In this document: piece by piece, positions 1 to 7,261 of the stretch | Layout: each line of letters begins with the position of its first letter | Numbering within the stretch: the stretch's first letter is position 1 | NCBI GenBank assembly: GCA_046316495.1 | Contig: JBKDAM010000037.1 | Coordinates: 1 to 8,541 of the forward strand | Length of the DNA stretch: 8,541 nucleotides | Origin: M3007 sp046316495 | GTDB lineage: Bacteria > Bacteroidota > Bacteroidia > Chitinophagales > Saprospiraceae | Reading direction: 5' to 3' | Position numbers and translations under genes: made by a program | Notes under the pieces: model-generated | Told to the model about the DNA's origin: nothing | Databases searched by the model: none | What the model saw: the letters and a program-made list of their open reading frames with translations, nothing else

Positions 1-1
1 A

Positions 2-361
2 AGCCAGATCACGAAAGCGGTTGCGTTTGAGGCGAACAACAAGTTGGACGTAGCGATTCGCTTCAACGGAGCGAACACAACGATCAGCACAGTTGGCTTT
101 GAGTTGTACCAGAACAGCCCGAACCCATGGGTGAGCAAGACCCAGATTGGATTCCACTTGCCAGAAGCAACGGAAGCACGTCTGACGATCTACGACGCAA
201 TGGGCCGGGTGCTGTACACGGCGAAAGGCCAGTTTGCGAAAGGGTATAATGCCTTTACCCTGGACCGTGAGGCTGTGAACGAAACCGGAAACCTATATTA
301 TAAGTTAGAGACCGATACCGATCAGGCGATCAAGCCAATGGTTCGATTTAACGAAAAATAA
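2..361 (+). CDS. C-terminal end of a secreted protein with a T9SS type A sorting domain (5' partial)
   Basis: This is the last 119 codons of a gene that runs in from the left edge; the frame is open from base 2 with no start in view that needs to be used. After about 30 residues of an unassigned region (ending VAIRFNG) comes a classic type IX secretion C-terminal domain: FELYQNSPNPW, then IGFHLPEA, LTIYDAMGRVLYT, and a last strand LYYKLETDT, with stop TAA at 359-361. In this family the domain directs an already Sec-exported protein through the outer-membrane T9SS, where it is usually cleaved off and the cargo released or anchored to surface lipopolysaccharide. The function of the cargo itself lies outside the window. 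Composition is odd: the first 240 bases are about 54% G+C and Asn is coded AAC nine times against AAT once, unlike the genes to its right. A strong terminator follows 90 bases downstream, so this is the end of its transcript. Confidence 0.9.
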   Translation, partial: SQITKAVAFEANNKLDVAIRFNGANTTISTVGFELYQNSPNPWVSKTQIGFHLPEATEARLTIYDAMGRVLYTAKGQFAKGYNAFTLDREAVNETGNLYYKLETDTDQAIKPMVRFNEK

Positions 362-451
362 GGGAAGTAATTCGAGAAAAATCTTAGTTTTAATTGTCTT
401 GGACGTTGAATGACCAGTCCTTGAAACATAAGATCCAAACAATAAGAAGAG

Positions 452-482
452 GGTGGTGAGCCGAGTGCTCACCACCTTTTTT
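452..482 (+). terminator. Rho-independent terminator of the upstream T9SS cargo gene
   Basis: The arms GGTGGTGAGC (452-461) and GCTCACCACC (467-476) form a perfect 10-bp G+C-rich stem with a five-base loop, followed at once by six T residues (477-482). It sits 90 bases after the stop at 361 and before the lipoprotein gene at 624, so it separates the two transcription units. Confidence 0.92.
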
Positions 483-623
483 CTTTAAAGTCTGTAAAAA
501 ATTGTAAAAAATAATGAATAAGAGGCCTTTACTCCGGCATTTCAAAAACAGCCTTTTTCGGTGGAAGCGGAACCCTCTAAATTTACCCAAGAAATCGAGT
601 TAATAATTTATTTTCGAACTAAC

Positions 624-1739
624 ATGATCTATAAAACAGGTTGGGCATATCTAATTCTGCTACTATCTCTGGGTTTTACATGTGCTAAAAAGGGGACCTC
701 CTCATCAGAGAATAGTCGGTCCGTTTCTCTAACCACCATTCCCATGGATACGTTATTATATACTTCCGGAATTCGGGCAATATTTCAGGATAGTAAAGGG
801 AACTACTGGTTTGGAAGTAATTATGAAGGGGTGTGTTGCTTTGATGGAGCCCATTTTCGATACTTCACTACCGAGGATGGATTATCAGGTAACCAGGTTT
901 TTTCTATTCAGGAGGATCAATATGGAACCATTTGGTTGGATACGCGGGCTGGGGTAAGTAGTTTTGATGGACAAGTGATGACCAATCATCAAGTCTTTTG
1001 TAAAGAACCATCACACGAGCTCCACAAAGAGTTAATCTCGGGCAAGGATCAGAGTGTTTGGGAAAAAACAGAAAATGATTTATGGTTTAACGCTGGAAAC
1101 AGAGAAGGTGTGTTTCGATACGATGGACAAAATGGGTACTATTTGCCATTCCCTAATCCACTCGGCCCATTATCTGGGAACATCCATTCTGTTACCGGGT
1201 TTTCGAAAGGCCAAGGAATGATTTGGATGAGTACCTATGCCGGTGTTTTTGGTTATAACGGTTCCGAATTAACTGCCATTACGGATGAAACAATTGAATT
1301 TCTGGAGCCTATTGACCAATTGCACGTGAGAAGTATTTTGGAAGACTCCAAAGGCAGACTTTGGATCGGAAATAATGGGATTGGGGTAATTCTAAAAGAG
1401 GGGGATTCCTACAGGCATTTCTCTAAAGAGATGGGTGCATTGTGTTTATCGAATCAGTTTATCGAGATTGACCAACGCAAACACCTGGTTAAATACACTG
1501 GACTAGCATCCGTTTTTGCAATTGAAGAGGACAGTAAGGGTGCTATTTGGTTTGGAGACCGGGATACGGGAGCCTGGAGGTACGATGGTACCCATTTATC
1601 CAATTACATCATTGACAAAAAACATTCATCCCATATGATTTGGTGTATTTATGAAGATCCACAGCAGAATTTGTTATTCGGGATGGCGGAAGGAGGGGTT
1701 TATAGGTTTAACGGAACTAGTTTTGAGCGATGGCTTTAA
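624..1739 (+). CDS. Predicted lipoprotein with a seven-bladed Reg_prop beta-propeller
   Basis: A 371-residue protein. The frame is open further upstream, but ATG 624 is chosen because it gives a compact export signal: MIYKTG, a hydrophobic core (WAYLILLLSLGF), then Cys20 followed by KKGTSSSEN, a polar linker typical of lipoproteins. The lipobox is not ideal (GFTC, Thr at -1), so lipidation is likely but not certain. From about residue 49 to the end come seven repeats of the two-component-regulator propeller (Reg_prop) type, pattern 'I-x-E-D-x-x-G-x-x-W-F-G ... G-V-x-x-[FY]-[DN]-G'. Clear examples are IFQDSKGNYWFG, IQEDQYGTIWLD, ILEDSKGRLWIG, IEEDSKGAIWFG and IYEDPQQNLLFG; blades 3 and 4 are more diverged. 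Seven blades make one closed propeller. In this family such propellers are the periplasmic sensor half of hybrid two-component systems, usually in pairs before a Y_Y_Y domain and a kinase. Here none of those follow, and no regulator is adjacent. A ligand-binding or surface role is an inference; the ligand is unknown. Confidence 0.87.
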   Translation: MIYKTGWAYLILLLSLGFTCAKKGTSSSENSRSVSLTTIPMDTLLYTSGIRAIFQDSKGNYWFGSNYEGVCCFDGAHFRYFTTEDGLSGNQVFSIQEDQYGTIWLDTRAGVSSFDGQVMTNHQVFCKEPSHELHKELISGKDQSVWEKTENDLWFNAGNREGVFRYDGQNGYYLPFPNPLGPLSGNIHSVTGFSKGQGMIWMSTYAGVFGYNGSELTAITDETIEFLEPIDQLHVRSILEDSKGRLWIGNNGIGVILKEGDSYRHFSKEMGALCLSNQFIEIDQRKHLVKYTGLASVFAIEEDSKGAIWFGDRDTGAWRYDGTHLSNYIIDKKHSSHMIWCIYEDPQQNLLFGMAEGGVYRFNGTSFERWL

Positions 1740-1871
1740 TCAAATGCATAAAGAAAGGTTGGTGAAATGGCTGATTAGTTACTCCTAAACATTTATTGTT
1801 TTTAGATTTAGCCTCTATTTTAAGTCTAATCTGGATCCAATCTATCCCTATTTTTCGCTTAGTCTTACAGG

Positions 1872-1908
1872 AAAAGCCGATGAAGGAGAATTCCCGCATC
1901 GGCTTTTT
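1872..1908. terminator. Bidirectional intrinsic terminator between convergent genes
   Basis: The arms GCCGATG (1876-1882) and CATCGGC (1897-1903) pair perfectly. An A-tract (1872-1875) lies before and a T-tract (1904-1908) after, extending the stem by four A-T pairs; the 14-base loop can fold further (GGA with TCC). Read on the plus strand it ends in five T residues and closes the propeller lipoprotein gene (stop at 1739). Read on the minus strand it ends in four T residues and lies about 75 bases after the stop of the large minus-strand gene. The rest of the 242-base convergent spacer shows nothing else convincing. Confidence 0.8.
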
Positions 1909-1981
1909 ATAAAACCAATTAGACCAATTTTTCTGAGGATGGGTTAAGCCTCAAAAGTTGATCCAACAATCGAATAAATCC

Positions 1982-4900
1982 TTATATTTTCTGCCATTTT
2001 TTGACGATTACCCCATTACTGGTTTGGATATGAATAAAATAAGTACCTGCTGCTAAGCTGGCTGGTATAGGCAATTGAACTGGCTGCCCGTCGTTGAAAA
2101 GGGAAAGAGTTTGAATCATTTTACCCAACTCATCTGTAACAGTAATTTCATAATCGCCCTTGAAGGATGTAGTAAAGGATAACCAACAAGCATTCGAACT
2201 TGGGTTTGGATAGACTTCTACTGCATCTGAGAGTAGGGTGGGGCTCAGTGTGTTGGACGGATCTCGTACAATAACGTAATAATCTTCCATTTGACCATTG
2301 TTAGGCGTGCCACAAGCGCCTGGCCATGAATAGGAGGAAGACTCTGAAAGGACGCGCATCCGCAAAGGGATGTTTTTGATGGCCCAAGCAGGCGCGGAAA
2401 ATAAGGCGGAATGTAACACCAGGTTGTTATCATTTAAAATCAGTTCCGCTTGCTCAAATTGTCCATTATTATTAAAGTCAATCCATACACTTACGAACTC
2501 AAATTGTTGGTTTCCAGTACTTACCCGTACCTCATAAGGCACTTGACGGATTATTTCAACCCCTAAAGCGCAAGATCTATCTTGGTACCCTTCCTCTGAA
2601 CCCGGACTGCTGTGTAAAAAAGAACCCACCTGAACACTGTAAATACCAGTGGCACAGCATAGGGCTGTACTTTGACTGGGTGTACATACAGCCGGAATGG
2701 GTCCAACGTTGGTGGAAATCACTACTTGCTGGGTAAATGTATCACAACCAAGGGTGCTGCAGGCAACTAAGGAGGCCGTGTAAGTACCTGGCTGGGTGTA
2801 TTCGTGGCTGGGATTTTGTGCGAAAGAATCAAATCCATCCCCAAATTGCCAATACCAGGTGAAAATATTGTTTAGAGAGGCATCCTGGAATTGAACGACA
2901 TTGCTGCAATTGGTGTACTGAACTGAAAATCCTGCACAAGGGGTATTTGCAATTTGAACCTGGACAGGGATTTGTACCTTTGATTGCAAAGGAGCATTGG
3001 AGGTGAACCGGACAAAACCCGGGTAAGTGCCAGCTGGTACATTGAGACCATCGAAATTTAGTTCTAACGCATGAGTTTGTCCCACACTTAGGGCGCCCGT
3101 CTTAGTAACTGGCTGCGAGCCCGGGGGATAAGGGTTCTGAAGCCAGGTGGTGATATTAGAAACCATCTTCAAAACCCGATTTGAGTAATAATCATACCCA
3201 TTTGCGGAAAACAAGACAATTCCATTTCCGACTCGCTTGTATCCCAATGCAAGGCTACCGTCCGTAAAAGACCAGATTTTAGTCATATTTTCAGAGGCAG
3301 CGAAAGTTGGTTTTACCAAGTTATCGTCCATCAAAAAAGCCGGGTCCATATCGGCTACCAATGGATGGTTTTTTATAGGCGATTGAAAAGTTCCAAAGCC
3401 CGTTAATTGGTAGCTGCTTCCTGAAAAGAAACCTAATTCCTGTAAAATTGGAGCATTGTATACCCCCATAATTGCAATGTTTTTACCAGACTCCAGGAAA
3501 GCCTGTAAATGGGGCGCAAAACCATTGTAAACTTGAACTTGATTAGAATAGAGGGACTCCAAAGATGGAATTAACAACATATCCAAGTGCTTCAGGGAAT
3601 CTGCAAACTGTGAAATTGACTCCGATTCAATTCGGGTAATTTTGGCAGATGCGTCAACATTGATAAGGAAATTTTGGAGGTTGATGGCACGGCTATAATT
3701 GGCTCCATAAAACAATATACCGATCTTTTTCGGAAGATTCGTTTGTGAAAATTGATACGTCAGACCACTTAAACCATCATTGATCAAATCTATGGTATCT
3801 GAAAACGCTTCTTCACATTCCAACGTAACGCCCAACTCAGCAGGACCAAACGTAGCAAAAGGGGCACCAATCGCAATTCCAGTGAGGTTAAATTGGGCCA
3901 CTCCTCCGTTGGTCTCTACAAGCACCGTCCCCGTCTTCGTTCCTGGAGTACTTGGTTTAAAATCTACAGCCATTTTGCTTGTTCCATAAGGCTTAACATA
4001 GGAAGGTGTTTGGGAAATCATAAAATCCGCTCCATCTACACTCGCGTTGAGTATAAACAATGTATCGCAGCCTTCATTATTTATTTCCAGTTCCACTGTT
4101 TTGGTAGTAAATTGTTGGGTTAAGCCAAAGTTATACTGAGTCTGTGGGGTAGCCAATTGAGGTATGCCGGTAACTATGACCGAAATTGGTATGGATAAGA
4201 TAGGCACCGATGGATCATTGGTCAGCCAATTCGCTGTCACTTGGTAATTTCCCGCTAATAAGTCTTCCGCCTTCACCAGTACCTCAAGCGTATCCACCGT
4301 TCCCGATGATATACTTTGTTCTACCTCAGAAAAAGAGATAAAGTTGCCATTTGCCGCCCATTCTGCCGCATTTTTTAATATAGTGTTACCTGGTTCACTG
4401 TCGTAATAATATTCAAAACCAAGGTAAATTAATTGTCCAAGCGCCATTTTTTTGTAGCCAGCCACCGTATAATCCGTATAATTTGCTTGGTAAACAATTT
4501 TCTGCCATTCGCTATCGGTAAACTTCCAACCAAAAATTGGGTCCGGGCCGGCAACTGTATTGCTTACGTTTTCTACCAATGGATCGTTGGGAGCCGTATA
4601 ACCTAACGGTTCGGAAAAGGTAACTAAATAGTTTTGGACAGTGCTTAATCCAAGTTGAGTAAATTCATACGGAAAAGAACTGCCTGTAAAAACTACTGTT
4701 CCTCCTAATTCTAAGTAGTTTCTCAGAATGGCTCCTAGTTCGCTAGGCGGCATCCACCAAATATTGTAGTAGTTTGGTATCACCACTAAATCCATATTCT
4801 GTAGGGTGGCCGCTAAGTCGCTGGGAAGTAGATTCGAGTGATAGCGCGTAACTTGATATTTTGTACCCTCATACCTATTTTCCAACCAATTTTGCATATT

Positions 4901-7000
4901 GGATCCAATTCCAGAATTGTAGGAGACCGCATCGAGAATCAAAGCTCGAAGGGTACTGCCTCCATTCTGACTGCCTCCATCGGCTATCAAATCCAGGTTC
5001 CCGATTCCTGTATTGCTTACTGGGATGGAAAGTAAGAGGCTGTCCCCGCAACTTAAGGTCACCTCAAGGGTATCCGAATCCCACTGCAAGTTGGGTGCTC
5101 CCTCCGCATATCCATACAAGGGCAATTCTAGTGGCCCCACATTGGTCGAAAGCACCACATTTCCGGAATAGGTACCCGTATCGATTGGATTAAAGGTGAT
5201 GGTTAAAATTGAGTCTGTATAAGGAGCCAAAGTGGAAAGAATATTGTCCACCAAAAAACCATTTGGAACACTGTCGATGGCGGTGATTACCAATGGACTG
5301 CAGCCGGTATTTTGAATCAATACTGATTTTTGTTGACTGGTACCTTGTTGAATACTGTCAAATTGAAGAATGGATGGAGCAAAAACAGGGACTGGTTGTC
5401 CTGTAACCGTTAAGGAAAAAGGAATTTGTAAGTTAGGACTGAACGCAGGATCATTGGATACTAACAATAGGCTCCCATCGTAGTTTCCCGGGAAAAATCC
5501 GGTTGTAGGGAGGTTAACTTGGATAACCACCGTATCGTTGGGTTGTAATACTCCTCCTGCTGGGACGATACTGTAATCGATTTTTTGCCCACACCAGTTA
5601 AGCGCCTGAGTTAGTAGCTGCGCCAAATTAAAGTTGAAGGTCTGAAAACCGAAGCCTAGGTGGACAATATTTCCTTTGGGCAGGACCCTGTATCCTATGA
5701 TTGATTTCCCATTTTTGGTACTTAAACTGACGTAATTGGCTGTGTTGATCCCTAAACTGTTGCTGACGATCGGTGCCGTAAGCGTGGCAGGTAGTCCGTT
5801 GGTGATGGGGTGCGTAGTGGTGAGTTGGATTGTTTGTCCTGATATTTCTTGTGTGTAATAATCAGAACCAGGAAATAGTCCAAAGGCACTACCAGGGCTG
5901 TGGTAATAGGGTTGCCCGCAGACAATTATGGACCCTCCAACACTAATAAAGGAATCAATAGCCGCACTGTAGTTCATTAACGGCCAAGGGTCACCGATAT
6001 CTAAGGTAGGAAAAATCAAAATGTCGGTTTCTTCCAATAATGCCAAGGCATTGGTGTAGTTAGACAGACTGGCCACTACCACATCATATTGGTTACTGTA
6101 AAATCCAAGTAAATTGCTTAGGCCTAACAAGGAGGTGGAATTGGCATAGTCACTGGCGATCAACACCCTGGGTTTACCCGACAGGCGCAATTCAGTACTA
6201 AAAAACAGTTCACCTGCTCCTGTATTTGAGAATGAAATAGAGTATTGAGCAGTGTCTCCGCATCCAACGGTACTTGTTAGCGATCCCGAAAGGGGTGTTA
6301 GAACAGGCGGTTCTTGCACCACTATTTGCGTGACGGCTGTGTCTTTTAAACCATGGCAGTTGGTGGTGATCAGCTGAACTGTTTTTTCTCCCGATTGATT
6401 GTATCGGTGACTTGGGTTTTGTTGAGTGGATCCATTTCCATCTCCAAAATCCCAAGCCCAGGCAGTAGGATAATTGGTAGCTTCGGCTGTAAAAAAAACA
6501 GCTTCCGCTAGAGCCGGATTGGAATCGGAGACTTGGAATGTGACCACTGGAACAATGGGGGGAATTAAACTGCTGGTCCATGTAAACCGAAAACCAGCTC
6601 CTTCCACCGAACCATCTGAAATCCAACGTAGAAATACTTTTCCTGAGTTTGCTTGTAGCGTGACAGGAGCACCCGTACCAGATATATTAGCTAAGACAGG
6701 TGCATTATCACTCGTCCCATCGAAAAGCACCAAGGCATCACAGCAGGTTTCAACCTGGTAAAAACTCACTGTGATCGTAATTTTATCGGCACATCCAGGG
6801 TCGATCAATAACGTCGATTGCTCGCCCGATTGATAAAATCCATTGGGGCCTCCTGAGTCATAACCAACCCCATTGGGGGCTGCGGTTTGAGCCTGTTGGA
6901 GGTTGTAAAAGAGGATAGAATCTTGTAATTGGGCAAAAAGAAAAGAAGGTCCAAGGCAGCAAAGCAGGACAAACAGGGTTTTAGCAAAAAAGTGTCGCAT
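1982..7000 (-). CDS. Giant secreted T9SS cargo: CUB-like, PKD, three Ig-split amidotransferase-like domains, PKD, GEVED
   Basis: 1672 residues, complete. The start at 7000 gives a Sec signal peptide (residues 1-23, MRHFFAKTLFVLLCCLGPSF then LFA). Domains in order: CUB-like (about 42-143); PKD (152-229, WDFGDG at 183-188); a split Ig-like domain holding amidotransferase-like copy 1 (232-534, insert 276-471); Hydin/choice-of-anchor-D-like Ig (535-634); split Ig with copy 2 (636-944, insert 684-884); second Hydin-like Ig (946-1046); split Ig with copy 3 (1048-1350, insert 1090-1288); PKD (1351-1430, FGDG at 1386-1389); GEVED-like domain (about 1438-1580, WIDFNNNG at 1506-1513, MEDYY at 1571-1575); and a T9SS type A sorting domain (about 1592-1672, VEVYPNPSS, ending VKKWQKI). 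Known from the families: CUB, PKD, Ig and GEVED modules are extracellular adhesion or carbohydrate/protein-binding parts, and the tail sends the protein through T9SS. No protease, glycosidase or other catalytic signature was recognised, so a surface adhesin or binding role is the inference. Confidence 0.93.
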   Translation of the reverse strand: MRHFFAKTLFVLLCCLGPSFLFAQLQDSILFYNLQQAQTAAPNGVGYDSGGPNGFYQSGEQSTLLIDPGCADKITITVSFYQVETCCDALVLFDGTSDNAPVLANISGTGAPVTLQANSGKVFLRWISDGSVEGAGFRFTWTSSLIPPIVPVVTFQVSDSNPALAEAVFFTAEATNYPTAWAWDFGDGNGSTQQNPSHRYNQSGEKTVQLITTNCHGLKDTAVTQIVVQEPPVLTPLSGSLTSTVGCGDTAQYSISFSNTGAGELFFSTELRLSGKPRVLIASDYANSTSLLGLSNLLGFYSNQYDVVVASLSNYTNALALLEETDILIFPTLDIGDPWPLMNYSAAIDSFISVGGSIIVCGQPYYHSPGSAFGLFPGSDYYTQEISGQTIQLTTTHPITNGLPATLTAPIVSNSLGINTANYVSLSTKNGKSIIGYRVLPKGNIVHLGFGFQTFNFNLAQLLTQALNWCGQKIDYSIVPAGGVLQPNDTVVIQVNLPTTGFFPGNYDGSLLLVSNDPAFSPNLQIPFSLTVTGQPVPVFAPSILQFDSIQQGTSQQKSVLIQNTGCSPLVITAIDSVPNGFLVDNILSTLAPYTDSILTITFNPIDTGTYSGNVVLSTNVGPLELPLYGYAEGAPNLQWDSDTLEVTLSCGDSLLLSIPVSNTGIGNLDLIADGGSQNGGSTLRALILDAVSYNSGIGSNMQNWLENRYEGTKYQVTRYHSNLLPSDLAATLQNMDLVVIPNYYNIWWMPPSELGAILRNYLELGGTVVFTGSSFPYEFTQLGLSTVQNYLVTFSEPLGYTAPNDPLVENVSNTVAGPDPIFGWKFTDSEWQKIVYQANYTDYTVAGYKKMALGQLIYLGFEYYYDSEPGNTILKNAAEWAANGNFISFSEVEQSISSGTVDTLEVLVKAEDLLAGNYQVTANWLTNDPSVPILSIPISVIVTGIPQLATPQTQYNFGLTQQFTTKTVELEINNEGCDTLFILNASVDGADFMISQTPSYVKPYGTSKMAVDFKPSTPGTKTGTVLVETNGGVAQFNLTGIAIGAPFATFGPAELGVTLECEEAFSDTIDLINDGLSGLTYQFSQTNLPKKIGILFYGANYSRAINLQNFLINVDASAKITRIESESISQFADSLKHLDMLLIPSLESLYSNQVQVYNGFAPHLQAFLESGKNIAIMGVYNAPILQELGFFSGSSYQLTGFGTFQSPIKNHPLVADMDPAFLMDDNLVKPTFAASENMTKIWSFTDGSLALGYKRVGNGIVLFSANGYDYYSNRVLKMVSNITTWLQNPYPPGSQPVTKTGALSVGQTHALELNFDGLNVPAGTYPGFVRFTSNAPLQSKVQIPVQVQIANTPCAGFSVQYTNCSNVVQFQDASLNNIFTWYWQFGDGFDSFAQNPSHEYTQPGTYTASLVACSTLGCDTFTQQVVISTNVGPIPAVCTPSQSTALCCATGIYSVQVGSFLHSSPGSEEGYQDRSCALGVEIIRQVPYEVRVSTGNQQFEFVSVWIDFNNNGQFEQAELILNDNNLVLHSALFSAPAWAIKNIPLRMRVLSESSSYSWPGACGTPNNGQMEDYYVIVRDPSNTLSPTLLSDAVEVYPNPSSNACWLSFTTSFKGDYEITVTDELGKMIQTLSLFNDGQPVQLPIPASLAAGTYFIHIQTSNGVIVKKWQKI
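3137..3733 (-). other. Amidotransferase-like domain, copy 3 (residues 1090-1288)
   Basis: It has the same layout: KKIGILFYGANYS, LDMLLIP (D1140, P1145), FLESGKNIAIMG (G1172, with Met1178 at the copy-1 Cys position), NHPLV (H1212, P1213), LALGYKR (G1253, Y1254), GIVLFSANGYDYY and a closing helix with W1286. The flanking Ig halves are ECEEAFSDTIDLINDG before and PAGTYPGFVRFTSNAP after. It is the most diverged copy in its first half, but landmark spacing to copy 2 is constant at about 403-407 residues. Confidence 0.62.
4349..4951 (-). other. Amidotransferase-like domain, copy 2 (residues 684-884)
   Basis: It has the same layout as copy 1: LRALILDAV, MDLVVIP (D737, P742), NYLELGGTVVFTG (G766, G767, with Thr772 where copy 1 has Cys361), NDPLV (D806, P807 in place of the His-Pro pair), VAGYK (G848, Y849), QLIYLGFEYY and a closing helix with W881. 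It follows Ig half-domain CGDSLLLSIPVSNTG and is followed by the second half, AGNYQVTANWLTNDP. The loss of both Cys and His argues against amidotransferase chemistry. Confidence 0.62.
5588..6175 (-). other. Amidotransferase-like domain, copy 1 (residues 276-471)
   Basis: An alpha/beta segment of about 195 residues inserted in an Ig-like domain. It starts with strand PRVLIASDY, then DILIFP (D326, P331), helix and FISVGGSIIVCG (G355, G356, C361), THPI (H397, P398), IIGYR (G436, Y437), NIVHLGFGF and a closing helix with W469. The order of strands and helices fits the class I glutamine-amidotransferase / flavodoxin-like fold. Cys361 lies near the nucleophile-elbow strand but about two residues early, and no G-x-C-x-G elbow is seen, so it is probably not catalytic. 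Confidence 0.65.
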
Positions 7001-7023
7001 AGGATGAAGTAAATAAAGATCAG

Positions 7024-7031
7024 CAAAGGTA
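7024..7031 (-). promoter_or_regulatory. Probable -7 element of the promoter for the 1672-residue cargo gene
   Basis: On the minus strand these bases read TACCTTTG, an exact match to the Bacteroidota -7 consensus TAnnTTTG, ending 23 bases before the ATG at 7000. That would leave a short leader of about 15-20 bases. No convincing TTTG or TTG -33 element lies at the usual 19-21 base distance, so the call rests on the -7 box and position only. No Shine-Dalgarno sequence precedes the start (the last bases before ATG are TTTACTTCATCCT), as is usual in this phylum. Confidence 0.45.
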
Positions 7032-7143
7032 GAGTGGGAAAACGGGAAGGAGAGGGTGTACTTTGCTAAAATTCGTCACTTTTATTTTATTTTGGTTTTT
7101 TAACAAAAGAAAGATGACTATTGTGCAAAACTTTCCATTGTTT

Positions 7144-7175
7144 TTTGGAGAATTAGTCGGTATGGCTTAGATTTG
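7144..7175 (+). promoter_or_regulatory. Bacteroidota-type promoter for the lamin-tail protein gene
   Basis: A TTTG at 7144-7147 matches the -33 element, and TAGATTTG at 7168-7175 matches the -7 consensus TAnnTTTG exactly, with 20 bases between them, which is the expected spacing for the Bacteroidota primary sigma factor. Transcription would start near 7181-7183, giving a pyrimidine-rich leader of about 80 bases before ATG 7262. Confidence 0.65.
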
Positions 7176-7261
7176 TTCTTGATTCGCTACTGTTCCTACC
7201 GACCTCGATTTTACTTCTTCCTGACTATCTTTTTTTCTACCATATTATTACTCCTTACCGT

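Noticed and set aside
578..585. TAAATTTA as a -7 box for the lipoprotein gene at 624
   Set aside because: It differs from TAnnTTTG at the last base and has no clear TTTG at the right distance upstream. In this A+T-rich spacer a near match is expected by chance, so no promoter is called.
390..590. Minus-strand open frame of 66 codons in the spacer after the first gene
   Set aside because: It runs through the terminator hairpin at 452-482, and its translation is basic and low-complexity with no recognisable domain.
1717..1899. Minus-strand open frame of 60 codons between the convergent genes
   Set aside because: It overlaps the bidirectional terminator and the end of the lipoprotein gene, with no protein-like features.
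1932..1957. Possible second hairpin (CTGAGG ... CCTCA) close to the stop of the large minus-strand gene
   Set aside because: The stem is only about 4-5 bp with a bulge and a long loop; the hairpin at 1872-1908 is a much better terminator.
6210..6626. Second minus-strand frame of 138 codons inside the large cargo gene
   Set aside because: It overlaps the PKD and first Ig-half coding region in another frame. Its translation is rich in Ser/His/Trp with no fold signature.
7022..7067. Inverted repeat AGCAAAG / CTTTGCT around the minus-strand -7 box as a possible operator
   Set aside because: The arms are only 7 bp with a 32-base spacer. One arm overlaps the -7 element, but nothing else supports a binding site.
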